The position numbers were made by a program, and so were the translations under genes. A stretch of DNA of 64,000 bases from positions 1,133,501 to 1,197,500 of the forward strand of contig NZ_CP060092.1 in the NCBI RefSeq assembly GCF_014217335.1. The letters are read 5' to 3'. The stretch is from Teredinibacter purpureus (GTDB lineage Bacteria > Pseudomonadota > Gammaproteobacteria > Pseudomonadales > Cellvibrionaceae). Shown here one piece after another: positions 37,687-46,867 of this stretch; position 1 is the stretch's first letter; every line of letters begins with the position of its first letter. The notes below the pieces were generated by a model that saw only the letters and a list, made by a program, of their open reading frames with translations, made no database searches and was not told where the DNA came from.

Positions 37687-38608
37687 CCCATAGTTTGTGA
37701 CAGCTAAAAAGATAAAGCCTGATTCAATTGGTAAAATGGCGTTACGACACTTCAATAACACCAAAGGCATCAGGCTTTGTCACCTTCTAACACTGCTCTT
37801 CATCAAATACTCAAATCCGTTCTTAGACCTGAATTGGAAGGTTTAGCTTCTCAGTACCATTTCGGCTAAAAATTGCGTAGTGCTAGTTGCCTGGATCAGT
37901 TAGTCGGCATGCTCATGCATCAACTTTCCGGCCGACAAAGTTTGCGTGATATCGAATCTAGCCTTGAAGCCCAGCTCTATGAGCCTTTATTTTTTAAGCG
38001 TCTCCATCCGTTAAAATGTTAATCGGGGAAACATAAATTTCGATTTAAAAACCCGCTTTCTTCTATGGATGCGAGCGCAATTGATCTGTCTCTTAAACTG
38101 TTCCCTTGGGTTGCGTATCGCGATGACACGGTAACGCTACGTGTAGGCCTTCACTATTCAACGGAAATCCCTGAGTTTGTTGCGCTTAGTGAAGGCAATG
38201 AAAATGATATGGTGGGGGCGAAAGTTTCGTTTCCCTAAGGGCAGGATTGTTGCGTTTGATAAGGGATATGTGGGCTACGAATGGTACGTAAGCCTTACCC
38301 ATCATGGGGTCTCGTTGGTTACACACTTGCGCACCAAAGCGGTATACCGTGTTCTTGAACGAGCACATTATTGGGCGCTCAAAGAATGCAATTTTGACTC
38401 ACATATGGATTGCAATGATCGCCTATTTACTTGCTTCATTTACACGCTTCTGCGCGAAAGCCGGTTGGACTGTTCAGCGAATAATGCGGGTGCTGCAGGT
38501 CAGCGTATTTGAACGAAAGCCACTTAAGCAACTGTTCACTCCACTCCCTCCCCAGAAACAAAAAAGCCACCCTCAGAAGAGGATGGCTTTATGACTAAAA
38601 ACTATGGG
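37687..38608 (+). pseudogene. degraded IS4-family element
   Basis: Terminal inverted repeats CCCATAGTTT (37687-37696) and AAACTATGGG (38599-38608) bound ~920 bp. Three frames together resemble an IS4 transposase with the DUF4372 N-domain: LHQILKSVLRPELEG and MHQLSGRQSLRDIESSL early, SSMDASAIDLSLKLFPWVAY and IVAFDKGYVGYEWYV in the middle, VQRIMRVLQVSVFERKPL at the end. Stops at 37867 and 38020 and missing internal segments show it is dead. No target duplication found. Confidence 0.8.
38560..38591 (-). terminator. terminator for the AlgP-like gene (minus strand)
   Basis: AAAGCCACCCTC / GAGGATGGCTTT hairpin; on the minus strand it is followed by six T. It lies inside the IS4 remnant, downstream of the gene ending at 38662. 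Confidence 0.6.
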
Positions 38609-38661
38609 ACAGCAATGGCATAGAAGCGGGGCTTTTTATGCGTGACGATAAAGTCTAAACG

Positions 38662-39603
38662 TTAGCTCGGATCATCTTGGCCGAAAAGGCTGCCGGTGCT
38701 GGGTTGCGGAGTTTCGACAGTTGAAGGCTCGGGAGTCGTCGTGGGTTCCGGCGCAGGAATAGGCGGCGTGACACTCTCAGTTGGAGTAGCAGGTACTGTT
38801 TCAGGCGTTGGCGAGGGGTCAGGCATGGAAGTAATTTCAGGCATAACAGCTACCGCTGGTATTGGCTCTGTTACAGGTGTTTCCATGGGCGCTACAACAG
38901 GTGTAGTGGCTGGTTTTTCCGGTGCAGGTATACTTTCTACGCTAACAGCGGGTGTAGGAGTTGGCGTGGGTTTAACTACCGCCTTTTTAGCTTTGACTTT
39001 TATGGGCGTCGTTTTTTTGGTTTTTACTACGACTGGGGTTTTGTCTTCAGCCTTTTTTACCGCAGGTTTAGCTTTGGTTGCAGTTTTTTTCACAGGTGCT
39101 TTCTTTTTCGGCGCTTCCTTTGCCGGGGTTTTCTTGGCCGATTTTTTATCTGCAGGTACCTTTGCTATGGCCGCTACTTTTTTCTTAGCGGGTTTTTTTT
39201 TGCTGGCGTGAGCTTTTTCAGCGGCTAATGCGATTTTAGCGATAACTTTGGCTTGCGTGACAGAGGCTTTGGCGTCGCTGAATGCGGCTTTGGCTTGATC
39301 CAATGTCGCTTTAAGAGTTGCGAGATCTGATCGCTGAGAGGCAACAGCAAGTTTGGCCTTTGTCACTTTAGCGGTTGCAGCCGCTGTTTTTTTCTTTGCA
39401 ACAGCGGTAGCTGCACTTTTTGCTTTGGCTTGCAGGCTAGCCAGCTTGACTTTGGCCTTGCTCGCGTTGGCGGTAGCGACTTTTACAGCCTTGGCCGCAG
39501 CGGCTAGCTTCTTATTGCGTGCACTGTCTAGTTGAGCTGCCAGCTTGGTAATTTGTTTTTCTAGGTCTGCGATTGTGTCGGTGGGCTTCTTTTTTGCTGC
39601 CAT
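38662..39603 (-). CDS. AlgP/histone-H1-like Lys-Ala-Pro-rich protein
   Basis: 313 residues of low complexity. An N-terminal coiled coil (TIADLEKQITKLAAQLDSAR) is followed by Ala/Lys runs (KAKVKLASLQAKAKSAATAV) and then Lys-Pro repeats (KKPAKKKVAAI, APKKKAPVKKTATKAK) like eukaryotic H1 tails and Pseudomonas AlgP/AlgR3. The last ~100 residues are instead Pro/Thr/Glu repeats (TPTPTPAVSVESIPAPEKPA), not basic. Expected to bind DNA non-specifically and affect nucleoid or alginate-type regulation. Its antisense Gly/Val frame is an artefact of the repeats. Confidence 0.82.
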   Translation of the reverse strand: MAAKKKPTDTIADLEKQITKLAAQLDSARNKKLAAAAKAVKVATANASKAKVKLASLQAKAKSAATAVAKKKTAAATAKVTKAKLAVASQRSDLATLKATLDQAKAAFSDAKASVTQAKVIAKIALAAEKAHASKKKPAKKKVAAIAKVPADKKSAKKTPAKEAPKKKAPVKKTATKAKPAVKKAEDKTPVVVKTKKTTPIKVKAKKAVVKPTPTPTPAVSVESIPAPEKPATTPVVAPMETPVTEPIPAVAVMPEITSMPDPSPTPETVPATPTESVTPPIPAPEPTTTPEPSTVETPQPSTGSLFGQDDPS

Positions 39604-40117
39604 TAGATAGTACCTGAAAGTGTTCTTATTTAAGGAAGGGTAGGGGGCGCAAAAATGATAACTTCGTTTGCACCAAAATTGTATATATTTTGTGTGGAAT
39701 TTGATTTGTAAACCAAAAAAAATGCCAAAATTCGTACAATGTTAAGAATTAGCCTCTATCCAGTCGGGTTTTGGGGGTGCTTATCGTATCGACGTCGCAA
39801 GTGACGAACTCACCTCAGCGCTCTATTGAACGCGATAAAAGGATTGTAAAGTACCGTAGAAAGACAAAAATATGTGCGCTGGGGATTAAAATTGTCTTCA
39901 AGTACGGAGAGTTGCTGGAGGCAAACATCTTGCTTGGGTATACTGCCTTCGCATTTTAGCCGAATTGCTTGGTTGTAGTGTACTAGTACGGTATACCGTA
40001 GTGGTAACAAACCCAAGTAATTTCCTCCATTAGGGTTGGCGTGCATTCTTAGCGCATTTGAAATCAGAGAGTACGGTTACAGGCCGTGAAGCTCCCTGGC
40101 AATAACAGGAATTGATA
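39604..40117. other. intergenic region between AlgP-like and FKBP genes
   Basis: 514 bp between divergent genes, AT-rich near 39655-39740. Two short frames (39771-39959 and its complement) lack support. It presumably contains both promoters. Nothing else identified. Confidence 0.4.
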
Positions 40118-40915
40118 ATGAAAAAATTTACATGGGTGGCAGTTACGGCTGCGGCAGCGTTGTTAGCGGGTTGTGGTGGTCAAGAAGAAAAGAAAGAGCC
40201 TACATTTGAAGCATTAAATGACAAGGTGAGTTATATCCTTGGCTTTAATATGGCATCACAGGCAAAAACGGTTGAATTTGAAATCAACCCTGAATTAATC
40301 GCTTTAGCTATTAGTGAAGTGAATACTGGTGCTGAGCAACGTTTTGACGAAGAAGAAATGCGTGCTGTAATGACAGCTTTTCAGACTGAGCAGCAGGCTA
40401 AACAGCAAGAGTTAATGGCTAAACGTCAAGAAGAAGTTGGCCAAATGGCTTTGGATAACGCGGCGACGGGTAAAGCATTCTTGGACGAAAATGCAGCCAA
40501 AGAGGGCGTGGTTGTTGCAGAATCTGGTTCAGGTTTACAATATAAAATTGAGCGTGCAGGTACTGGTGCCATTCCAACAGCGGCAGATACTGTGCTCGTT
40601 AATTATCGTGGAACTACACTTGACGGAGAAGAGTTCGATAGCTCCTACTCGCGAGGTGAGCCCGCTAAATTTCGCGTAAGCGGTTTAATTAAGGGTTGGG
40701 TTGAAGCGCTGCAGCTAATGCCTGTTGGCTCGAAGTGGACGTTATACATCCCAGGTGACATCGCCTATGGCGATCGCGGCATCCCTAACCGTCAGGACGG
40801 TTTTGATATTGAGCCAAATGAATTGCTCGTATTTGAAATGGAATTGTTGGACATTAACCCTGAAGACAAGCCTGCTGAGCCAGTAGAAGCTCAAGAGGCT
40901 GCACCTGCGCAGTAA
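40118..40915 (+). CDS. FKBP-type peptidyl-prolyl isomerase, lipoprotein (FkpA/Mip-like)
   Basis: ATG at 40118 behind ACAGGA. ~265 residues: lipoprotein signal (AAAALLAGCGGQ, Cys ~19), dimerisation helices (about 30-125, EEEMRAVMTAFQTEQQAKQQ), then the FKBP domain (about 130-245, VLVNYRGTTLDGEEFDSSYS, GWVEALQLMPVGSKWTLYIP, GIPNRQDGFDIEPNELLVFE). Acts as periplasmic folding catalyst/chaperone. Its C-terminal tail is Glu/Ala/Pro rich. It converges on the WD40 gene with a shared terminator. Confidence 0.92.
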   Translation: MKKFTWVAVTAAAALLAGCGGQEEKKEPTFEALNDKVSYILGFNMASQAKTVEFEINPELIALAISEVNTGAEQRFDEEEMRAVMTAFQTEQQAKQQELMAKRQEEVGQMALDNAATGKAFLDENAAKEGVVVAESGSGLQYKIERAGTGAIPTAADTVLVNYRGTTLDGEEFDSSYSRGEPAKFRVSGLIKGWVEALQLMPVGSKWTLYIPGDIAYGDRGIPNRQDGFDIEPNELLVFEMELLDINPEDKPAEPVEAQEAAPAQ

Positions 40916-40931
40916 GCGAAGTATTCGTTCG

Positions 40932-41966
40932 CTATTGTGATAAAACGCCCGGCATTGAGTTGGGCGTTTTTGTTTCTAATTGGTGAATAAATCCGTTTGC
41001 GCCAATAGCATAAAATTGTTGGGGGATATCACTAAAGGCCACCGCAATGACAGCCGCACTGGTTGGTTTCCACTTATCGCGTTTGGGCAGTTGCCAGCGC
41101 TCAATTTCCACTAGTTCCGGTAGTTGCCATAGTTGCACAATCTGGTCTGGCCGCCCCGTCAATAAAAAATTATTGTCGTCACTAAATTGCGCGGCGGTGA
41201 AACTTAACCCACGTTTTAAGTGTTCAGCTTTTAGTGGTATTTCCCCAATTATTTCGCCAGTGCGCGCTTGCCATAGTAAGGCTGCATCGTATTTGCTGAC
41301 CGATAACGCTATAGCGCCATCGTTGGATAGCTTAACGAGTTGTACGTCGTCATTGTGTTTTAGGCGGGTTATGGCTTTGCCTGTGCGCATATCCCAAAGG
41401 GTTGCTGTGTAGTCTTCGCTGCCGGTAATACCGAGTTGGCCATTTTCGCTGAGGTCAACACTGCGAACGCGATTGCTGTGTTTAAAGGTCTTTTTTATGC
41501 CGCCTTGTTGGATATCAAAAAGTACCGCAGAGTGATCACTTAACCCGAGGAATGCGCTGGTAGCACCGGGGCCTAGTTCTGCATCTAAGATTTCGCCGGG
41601 CGCTGTCCAGTAGCGGTAGCCCTCACCGGTTTCGGTGTTCCATAACACAATTGTGGCAGGGTCAGCGGTAAGCCCCCATTGCCCGTTCCCTGAAAAGTCA
41701 GCGGCGATAATCGTTGAAAGCTCGCCGTTAGCGTGGTTCCAATTAAAGACCCGTTCTTCGGATTGTACCTGCCACAGGCTCCCTCCATGGTAAATAGAGC
41801 CTGCGATGATCAAATGCCCTTTTTCGGATATGGCGGCGGCATGGAGGCCTTTAGTGGCAATTTCGAGTGATGACGTTGGCGAAAGCGCTTTCTCGCATGC
41901 GGTTACGAATAGCGTACAGCTAAAGCAGAATATGGCGTGTAGAAGGCGGTAGCGGGGGGCTTTCAT
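40932..41966 (-). CDS. WD40 beta-propeller lipoprotein
   Basis: 344 residues. Lipoprotein signal ending FVTAC (Cys24). The mature chain has about seven WD-type repeats: VFNWNHANGEL, TIVLWNTETGEGYRYW, GITGSEDYTATLWDMRTGKA, SKYDAALLWQARTGEIIG, TGRPDQIVQLWQLPE and others, predicting one seven-bladed propeller facing the periplasm. No enzyme motif. The 3' end overlaps the terminator of the convergent FKBP gene. A role as an assembly or docking protein is inference. Confidence 0.85.
   Translation of the reverse strand: MKAPRYRLLHAIFCFSCTLFVTACEKALSPTSSLEIATKGLHAAAISEKGHLIIAGSIYHGGSLWQVQSEERVFNWNHANGELSTIIAADFSGNGQWGLTADPATIVLWNTETGEGYRYWTAPGEILDAELGPGATSAFLGLSDHSAVLFDIQQGGIKKTFKHSNRVRSVDLSENGQLGITGSEDYTATLWDMRTGKAITRLKHNDDVQLVKLSNDGAIALSVSKYDAALLWQARTGEIIGEIPLKAEHLKRGLSFTAAQFSDDNNFLLTGRPDQIVQLWQLPELVEIERWQLPKRDKWKPTSAAVIAVAFSDIPQQFYAIGANGFIHQLETKTPNSMPGVLSQ
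40941..40972. terminator. bidirectional terminator between FKBP and WD40 genes
   Basis: AAAACGCCC / GGGCGTTTT stem with A and T tracts on both sides. It lies within the last codons of the WD40 gene. Confidence 0.82.
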
Positions 41967-42080
41967 AAGACTGCCATTCTGTTGATTTGGATATCAAAAG
42001 AATAGCAGCTACCGAGAATTGTGCGACAGGGTGTTAGGCGTTAACGTCTAGAAAAATAAATAGTGACGTTGTTAAGTGAA

Positions 42081-42542
42081 TTACGCTACTTGATCTTTAT
42101 GGGCTGTGTGAAGTACTTCTATAGCCCTATCTTCGGCCTCAAATCTATGGGCAAGTGTTTCGCCGAGTTTTGAGAGGTCGGTTTCAATCGAATCAAGGTC
42201 ATCGATTTCTTGGTACTTGTCGTTAAAATCGAGCACGTATTCGGTCGTTTTATCGACATCAGTAAACAGTATTTTTGCCTCTGTTAGCGCAGGCTTGTCG
42301 TCGAATTCCCGTGCTTCTTGAACGAGCTGGTCGTAAATTTCAAAATGACCCGCAGACACGTAATCAACCAAAAGCTGACACATGGACCTTAGTACTTCGC
42401 CTGTGACGGCTGAAGGTTCTTCTATTATTTCGGATAGTTGGCAATAGAGCACGAGTACTTGCTGTCGCTCACCAAGCCAGCGATCGATAATATCGGTAAC
42501 TCCGCCCCAACGTTCTTGCGCCGTTTTACAATTTTCTAGCAT
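42081..42542 (-). CDS. Rsd/AlgQ family anti-sigma-70 factor
   Basis: ATG at 42542 (MLENCKTAQERWGGVTDIID) matches AlgQ; a longer start at 42560 is rejected. ~153 residues, helical. The family binds region 4 of the housekeeping sigma factor and in Pseudomonas activates alginate and siderophore genes. LVDYVSAGHFEIYDQLVQEA is the conserved centre. Single gene with its own promoter region upstream. Confidence 0.93.
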   Translation of the reverse strand: MLENCKTAQERWGGVTDIIDRWLGERQQVLVLYCQLSEIIEEPSAVTGEVLRSMCQLLVDYVSAGHFEIYDQLVQEAREFDDKPALTEAKILFTDVDKTTEYVLDFNDKYQEIDDLDSIETDLSKLGETLAHRFEAEDRAIEVLHTAHKDQVA

Positions 42543-42826
42543 AGGTTCTAGTCGTCCCAAGAGAATGTTTAATCAGCCTTCAAGATAGGTGATAAGTCGT
42601 TCAAGAGCAAGGGATGGATGCCCTGTTTCCGTACCTGTAAACGAATAGTTAATAACAAAATGTGGGGTGATCGCGTGTGTCGAGAACGAACGGCTATGGA
42701 ACTTTGCGCGTTAATTCTTATTCAAACCGATAATGCGCGGGTGAGCGAACGCCTTTTGCGGATAGACGGTGATTAGAGGTGGTTGAGCTATGCTATTAAA
42801 AGGTGAAATTTGCGGAGAAATAGAGC

Positions 42827-43282
42827 ATGCAATGGTTACGCAATAGCGCTTTAGCGCGTTGGTTGAGCGTGGTTTTAGTGGTCGGTGTAATGTTGGCTGT
42901 ATCGGTGCATGCCGAAGATGAGCCGCCAGCCGAAGGAGAGGAGGCGGCTCCAGCCCCGCCTAAGGCAATTTACCTGCCGTTAAAACCCTCGTTTGTGGTG
43001 AATTACGGTGGCGCAGGGCGATTAAAATATATTAAAGCGGAGGTGTCGGTTCGATTAGATTCGTCTGAGGCCGCTAATGCCGTGCGTCATCATATGCCTT
43101 ACATTCGTAATAACTTAGTAATGCTTTTTGCGAGTCAAACCGATGAGTCGCTGACGTCACAGGCTGGAAAGGAAGCGTTGCGGCAAGACGCGTTGACTGA
43201 AGTACGAAAAGTAATCTTGGATGAGGATGGATTAGAGGGGGTTACCGATCTTTTTTTTAACACGTTAATCGTGCAAAAATAA
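42827..43282 (+). CDS. FliL-like protein with cleavable signal
   Basis: 151 residues. The C-terminal ~100 residues (IYLPLKPSFVVNYGGAGRLK, YIKAEVSVRLDSSEAANAV, HHMPYIRNNLVMLFASQT) match FliL, the stator-associated protein of the flagellar basal body. The N-terminus (VVLVVGVMLAVSVHA-ED) looks like a cleaved signal peptide rather than a retained anchor, and no other flagellar gene is near. It is therefore a stand-alone FliL paralog whose link to flagella is unproven. Confidence 0.8.
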   Translation: MQWLRNSALARWLSVVLVVGVMLAVSVHAEDEPPAEGEEAAPAPPKAIYLPLKPSFVVNYGGAGRLKYIKAEVSVRLDSSEAANAVRHHMPYIRNNLVMLFASQTDESLTSQAGKEALRQDALTEVRKVILDEDGLEGVTDLFFNTLIVQK

Positions 43283-43308
43283 TCGCAATACGGCATAGCG
43301 TATTGCGA
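43283..43308. terminator. inverted repeat between fliL-like and gshA genes
   Basis: TCGCAATACG / CGTATTGCGA hairpin between convergent genes, no T-tract. Possible transcription stop or mRNA-end structure. Confidence 0.4.
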
Positions 43309-43341
43309 AGAGTTACTCGAAGTTTGCCGTGTTTTTCGCCC

Positions 43342-44949
43342 CTATTCTCGGAAAGCCCCACAGCATCGCCGGTACTGTTTGTAGTATTGCACGAGAAAAT
43401 CATCGAAGTCTATTTGGCTTTTTCTTTCAAGCTCGCGTTGTTCCGCTTCAGATTCTAGCGCCATATTTTCCATGCGTTCTTGAATGTCGGGCGAAAGTGG
43501 AGCGTTTTTGAAGTATTCATCGTATTGCGCAGAATGCTGTAACGCATAGGCCGCGTATTCGAGCTTGTTGTCTTTTAGTGTGGATAGAATACGTGCAGAG
43601 GGTGTAAGGCTTGGGTCTTTTAGCTTTCGCGTTTGCTGCGCAAGACTGTTGCTATAGCTTTGATCGCCATGAGCGTTATCCAGCAGCCCTGCGACGGGCG
43701 CCATAGCGTTGAGTAGCTCTAGGCCCCATTGCTGCAGGTTAATCGTGCTGTCGGGGCCGTTCTCGAGTGTTGCACTGGGGTTGCGGCCGTCAACTACCAC
43801 CTGTTTTTGGTTGCGCAATATCCGTTGTGCTTCTTCACTATCGGTATCGGGGCTTTCTTGGAGCGCGCAATACAGTAAAAAAGTGTCGAGAAAGCGGATT
43901 TGTTCGTCGGTAATACCGACAGGCGAAAATGGGTCGATATCCAAGCAGCGTACTTCTATATATTCAACGCCACGATTGTCCAGTGCCGCGAGCGCTGTCT
44001 CGCCGGATTGTGCTGTGCGTTTGGGGCGAATAGCACTGTAAAATTCATTCTCTATCTGTAGTAAGCCGGTATTGAGTTGCAGGTGGTTGTGTTGTTCGTC
44101 GGTGATCCCGAGGGCTTCATAGTCGGCATGAGGTGACGTAATGGCTGCACACAATGTTTCGATATATCGTTTTTGGTCGTTGTAGCAGACGTAAAGATCT
44201 TCTTGCGCACTACTTTGATAGCCGAGGTCGCCCATGCGGAGTGACGTGGCAAACGGCGTATGTAACGTATGCGATAGGTTATCGAGCAGTTGAAGGTCGT
44301 GCATGCGTTTGTCTACAAAACTGGTACACAGTGCAGGCGAAGCACCAAACAAATAGATGAGCAACCAATAATGACGCCGAAAGTTACGAATGAGGCCGAA
44401 ATAGCGCTGATTTTTGTATTCCTGAAGGTCGAGCATGCTGTTATCACGACGTGAAAGGAATGCCCAAAACGCATTGGGTAGCGAGAAGTTATAATGTAAG
44501 CCTGCAACGGTTTGCATGGAGCGTCCATAACGATGTCCTAGGCCAACCCGATAGACTGTTTTCATTCGGCCGTTATTCGTACTGCCGTAACGCGCGACAG
44601 GAATCTCTTGGTCAGGCCCTAACGCGCAGGGCATGCTATGCGTCCAAAGCATTTCGCCTTCGGGTAGCTGGTTGGCGGTATAGCGCTGCAGTAAATCGAG
44701 CTGGCCAAGCATATCGGGAATGGTGTGGCAGGGAGGCGTAATAAACTCCAGCAAGGCTTCGCTAAAGTCTGTAGTGATTTGGGGGTGGGTTAAGGCTGAG
44801 CCCAGACCACTGGGATGATCGGTTTTACTGAGTGCTCCGTTTGCCGTAACGCGGAGGCTTTCACGCTCTGCGCCGCGCAATATGCCGGTGAGTAATGCGG
44901 CATTGTCAGGCTCGGCGAGTTCCTTGGGGAAATCTTTAATCTGTAGCAC
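43342..44949 (-). CDS. gshA: glutamate-cysteine ligase
   Basis: GTG at 44949 is the best start: it lies 4 bases after the previous gene's stop. A start at 45060 would add 37 non-family residues overlapping that gene. ~535 residues (E. coli 518). First step of glutathione synthesis. RGAERESLRVTANGALS, HPQITTDFSEALLEFITPP and the MHDLQLL region are diagnostic. No obvious ribosome site, which fits translational coupling to the upstream ORF. Confidence 0.9.
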   Translation of the reverse strand: MLQIKDFPKELAEPDNAALLTGILRGAERESLRVTANGALSKTDHPSGLGSALTHPQITTDFSEALLEFITPPCHTIPDMLGQLDLLQRYTANQLPEGEMLWTHSMPCALGPDQEIPVARYGSTNNGRMKTVYRVGLGHRYGRSMQTVAGLHYNFSLPNAFWAFLSRRDNSMLDLQEYKNQRYFGLIRNFRRHYWLLIYLFGASPALCTSFVDKRMHDLQLLDNLSHTLHTPFATSLRMGDLGYQSSAQEDLYVCYNDQKRYIETLCAAITSPHADYEALGITDEQHNHLQLNTGLLQIENEFYSAIRPKRTAQSGETALAALDNRGVEYIEVRCLDIDPFSPVGITDEQIRFLDTFLLYCALQESPDTDSEEAQRILRNQKQVVVDGRNPSATLENGPDSTINLQQWGLELLNAMAPVAGLLDNAHGDQSYSNSLAQQTRKLKDPSLTPSARILSTLKDNKLEYAAYALQHSAQYDEYFKNAPLSPDIQERMENMALESEAEQRELERKSQIDFDDFLVQYYKQYRRCCGAFRE

Positions 44950-44953
44950 GGAA

Positions 44954-45343
44954 TTAGACCAATACTTGTTGGGGCGAAGGGGTGGGCTGTTTCTCGGGAT
45001 TGGCTGTTGTCTCGAGAGGTTGTTCTTCTGTCGTTGCGATTTTATCGTCAATGTTATCAATGGCGTCGTCAGAGCAAGGTCGTGCGGTATCGTCTGCGGC
45101 GCTGGTTTGTGGGTGCGCTTCAGGTGCGTCTGGCAGAATGAGTAATCCTTTCTCGTTAACGTCTACGGCTGTAATTTTAGCCCGTAAATCAGGGTTTTTA
45201 ACGGTTAACTCGACTATCTGATTGATCGCCTCGTCTTTGTGTTGAGTGCGATAAACGCTTCGATTCTCTTCGCCGTATTGCCAGTTACCCGACTTTTCGA
45301 GTATTTGCTGGTGCTGATTACAGATGATAAACATTGACGTCAT
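44954..45343 (-). CDS. conserved-looking protein upstream of gshA, unknown
   Basis: 129 residues from ATG at 45343 (another at 45334). Soluble, no signal; N-half (IVELTVKNPDLRAKITAVDV, KGLLILPDAPEA) looks folded, the acidic/Pro-rich C-half (TTANPEKQPTPSPQQ) disordered. Not recognised. It ends 4 bases before the gshA GTG, so the two are probably co-translated and functionally linked. It could be a regulator of gshA expression, but this is inference. Confidence 0.6.
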   Translation of the reverse strand: MTSMFIICNQHQQILEKSGNWQYGEENRSVYRTQHKDEAINQIVELTVKNPDLRAKITAVDVNEKGLLILPDAPEAHPQTSAADDTARPCSDDAIDNIDDKIATTEEQPLETTANPEKQPTPSPQQVLV

Positions 45344-45882
45344 GATTGAAAGCTCAATTCAAATAATGCAGAAGTTAGGGGGCCAATAAAGGGCATGTAG
45401 CGCGTTTTTAAAACCGTCAACGTGCGTCGCTCAACTCAATCGCATGATGGTGGCGAAGACCCTAAATTACAAGGGAGTAGCGCCTAAAGTTTGTGTGAAC
45501 GGCCGGTGTCAATTGTGAAAAAAAGGAGAATTGCCCACTTCTGACATACCAATCCTCATCCAGCCTGTATAAACTACGGCTCTACTAACTTGTAGGGTTA
45601 TGAATGGGGAGTGGCAGTGCAAGGCCATATTTTGCGGTTTAAGCATGCGAGACCCTCCCAATCAAGCCTACGGGGCGTCCCAATAACAAAAATTTAAAAA
45701 GTGGTTCGTGTTTCCCGCTTCGCTGGAGTAGAGCGTCAGTTCGGGCATTACTGATTGTTGACACTGTAAGGCCCAACCTTTTGATCAGCTGTTTTCGCCG
45801 GTAATATCCAATCACGTAATCATTACTCGTACGAGACGGAATCCTCTGTTTTGGCGAATATTCAGTATTTTGGAGAAGTTGA
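45344..45882. other. intergenic region upstream of gsp operon
   Basis: 538 bp between the divergent gshA and gsp units. No ORF. It must hold the gsp promoter; a TTGACA-like hexamer at 45758-45763 has no good -10 partner at the right spacing. No operator identified. Confidence 0.4.
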
Positions 45883-46863
45883 GTGACCTTTCAGTTGGCC
45901 GACAATCCGCAGCTTCTAACCGCTAGTCGTTACTGGCAGGTAGTGCTCGCCAAGCTAAAAAGCTTGCCGTTAGACGTGTGGCGTAATGGTCTTATCTTTC
46001 TATCGATACTATGGCTGTGTCACAGCGCTGCTGGGCTCTTTTGGGTTTTATACCCTGTTTCGGCAGTACCTCAGCCCACCACCTTTGCTGTGCCGATCGA
46101 TACCGGTTCTGCTTCTGTCAGCAGTACAACCGTTGATATCCTGGCCCTTCAAGAGCTGAAACTCTTTGGTGACGCTGGCGAACTGCCTGAGGTGGAGTTA
46201 GAGGTGGAGGCCCAGTCCTCATCAGATCTTATCGTTGACGAAAACGCAGCAACGACGCTACTAAATTTAAAGTTACACGGCGTCATTGCCAGCGATAATC
46301 AGCTTGAGGCGCGAGCCATTATCGATACCGGTAAAGATCAGAATCTTTATCGGATTGGCGACGAAATAAAACTAAATAAAGGTGTAAAGCTCGCAAAGGT
46401 TATGGAGCAACGCATTATTTTGGACAATAAAGGCAGCCATGAATCCTTGTGGCTTTACTCCGAGGAAGATTTTAAAAAATCGGCAAGTAATCGCGCCAAT
46501 CGTCACAAAGTTACTCGTGAAGGTCCCGGCGCGGATCGCCCTAAACCTACGGTGAACAAAAGTATACAGCCTAGCCAAATCCCCAAATCAATTAGCGATG
46601 TTGTGCGTTTTAGCGTGCATCGTGAGGAAGGGAAAATGGTGGGTTATAAATTGCGGCCTGGCCGAGATAAAGAGTTGTTTGAACAAGTCGGATTAAAATC
46701 CGGCGATATTGTGACAAGTGTTAACGGTCGAATCATGAACGACCCGAAACAATTGCGTGATGTCTATCAGGACCTAAAAACCGCAACGGAGGCCAACTTA
46801 GTTGTTCGTCGTGGCGAATCAGAGTTACCAATAACGATCAGAGTTGATAATACAGGTGGGTAA
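45883..46863 (+). CDS. gspC: type II secretion protein GspC
   Basis: GTG start with GGAGAA 6-10 bases upstream. 326 residues: short cytoplasmic tail, one membrane helix (about 36-55), a proline-rich linker, the HR domain (about 105-185, LLNLKLHGVIASDNQLEARA) that binds GspD, and a C-terminal PDZ domain (about 235-320, YKLRPGRDKELFEQVGLKSG). Links the inner-membrane platform to the secretin. First gene of gspC-N. Confidence 0.94.
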   Translation: MTFQLADNPQLLTASRYWQVVLAKLKSLPLDVWRNGLIFLSILWLCHSAAGLFWVLYPVSAVPQPTTFAVPIDTGSASVSSTTVDILALQELKLFGDAGELPEVELEVEAQSSSDLIVDENAATTLLNLKLHGVIASDNQLEARAIIDTGKDQNLYRIGDEIKLNKGVKLAKVMEQRIILDNKGSHESLWLYSEEDFKKSASNRANRHKVTREGPGADRPKPTVNKSIQPSQIPKSISDVVRFSVHREEGKMVGYKLRPGRDKELFEQVGLKSGDIVTSVNGRIMNDPKQLRDVYQDLKTATEANLVVRRGESELPITIRVDNTGG

Positions 46864-46867
46864 TACC

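Noticed and set aside
37687..38608. A functional IS4 transposase
   Set aside because: Two internal stops, frame changes and missing segments.
38696..39211. A 171-codon + strand Gly/Val-rich frame
   Set aside because: It is the exact antisense of the Pro/Ala/Lys repeat region of the AlgP-like gene; repeats create long open antisense frames.
45344..45882. A tRNA or small RNA gene
   Set aside because: No cloverleaf or clear terminator-bounded unit could be seen.
46844..46867. TTG start for gspD
   Set aside because: The GTG at 46868 has a proper ribosome site and gives a standard signal peptide.
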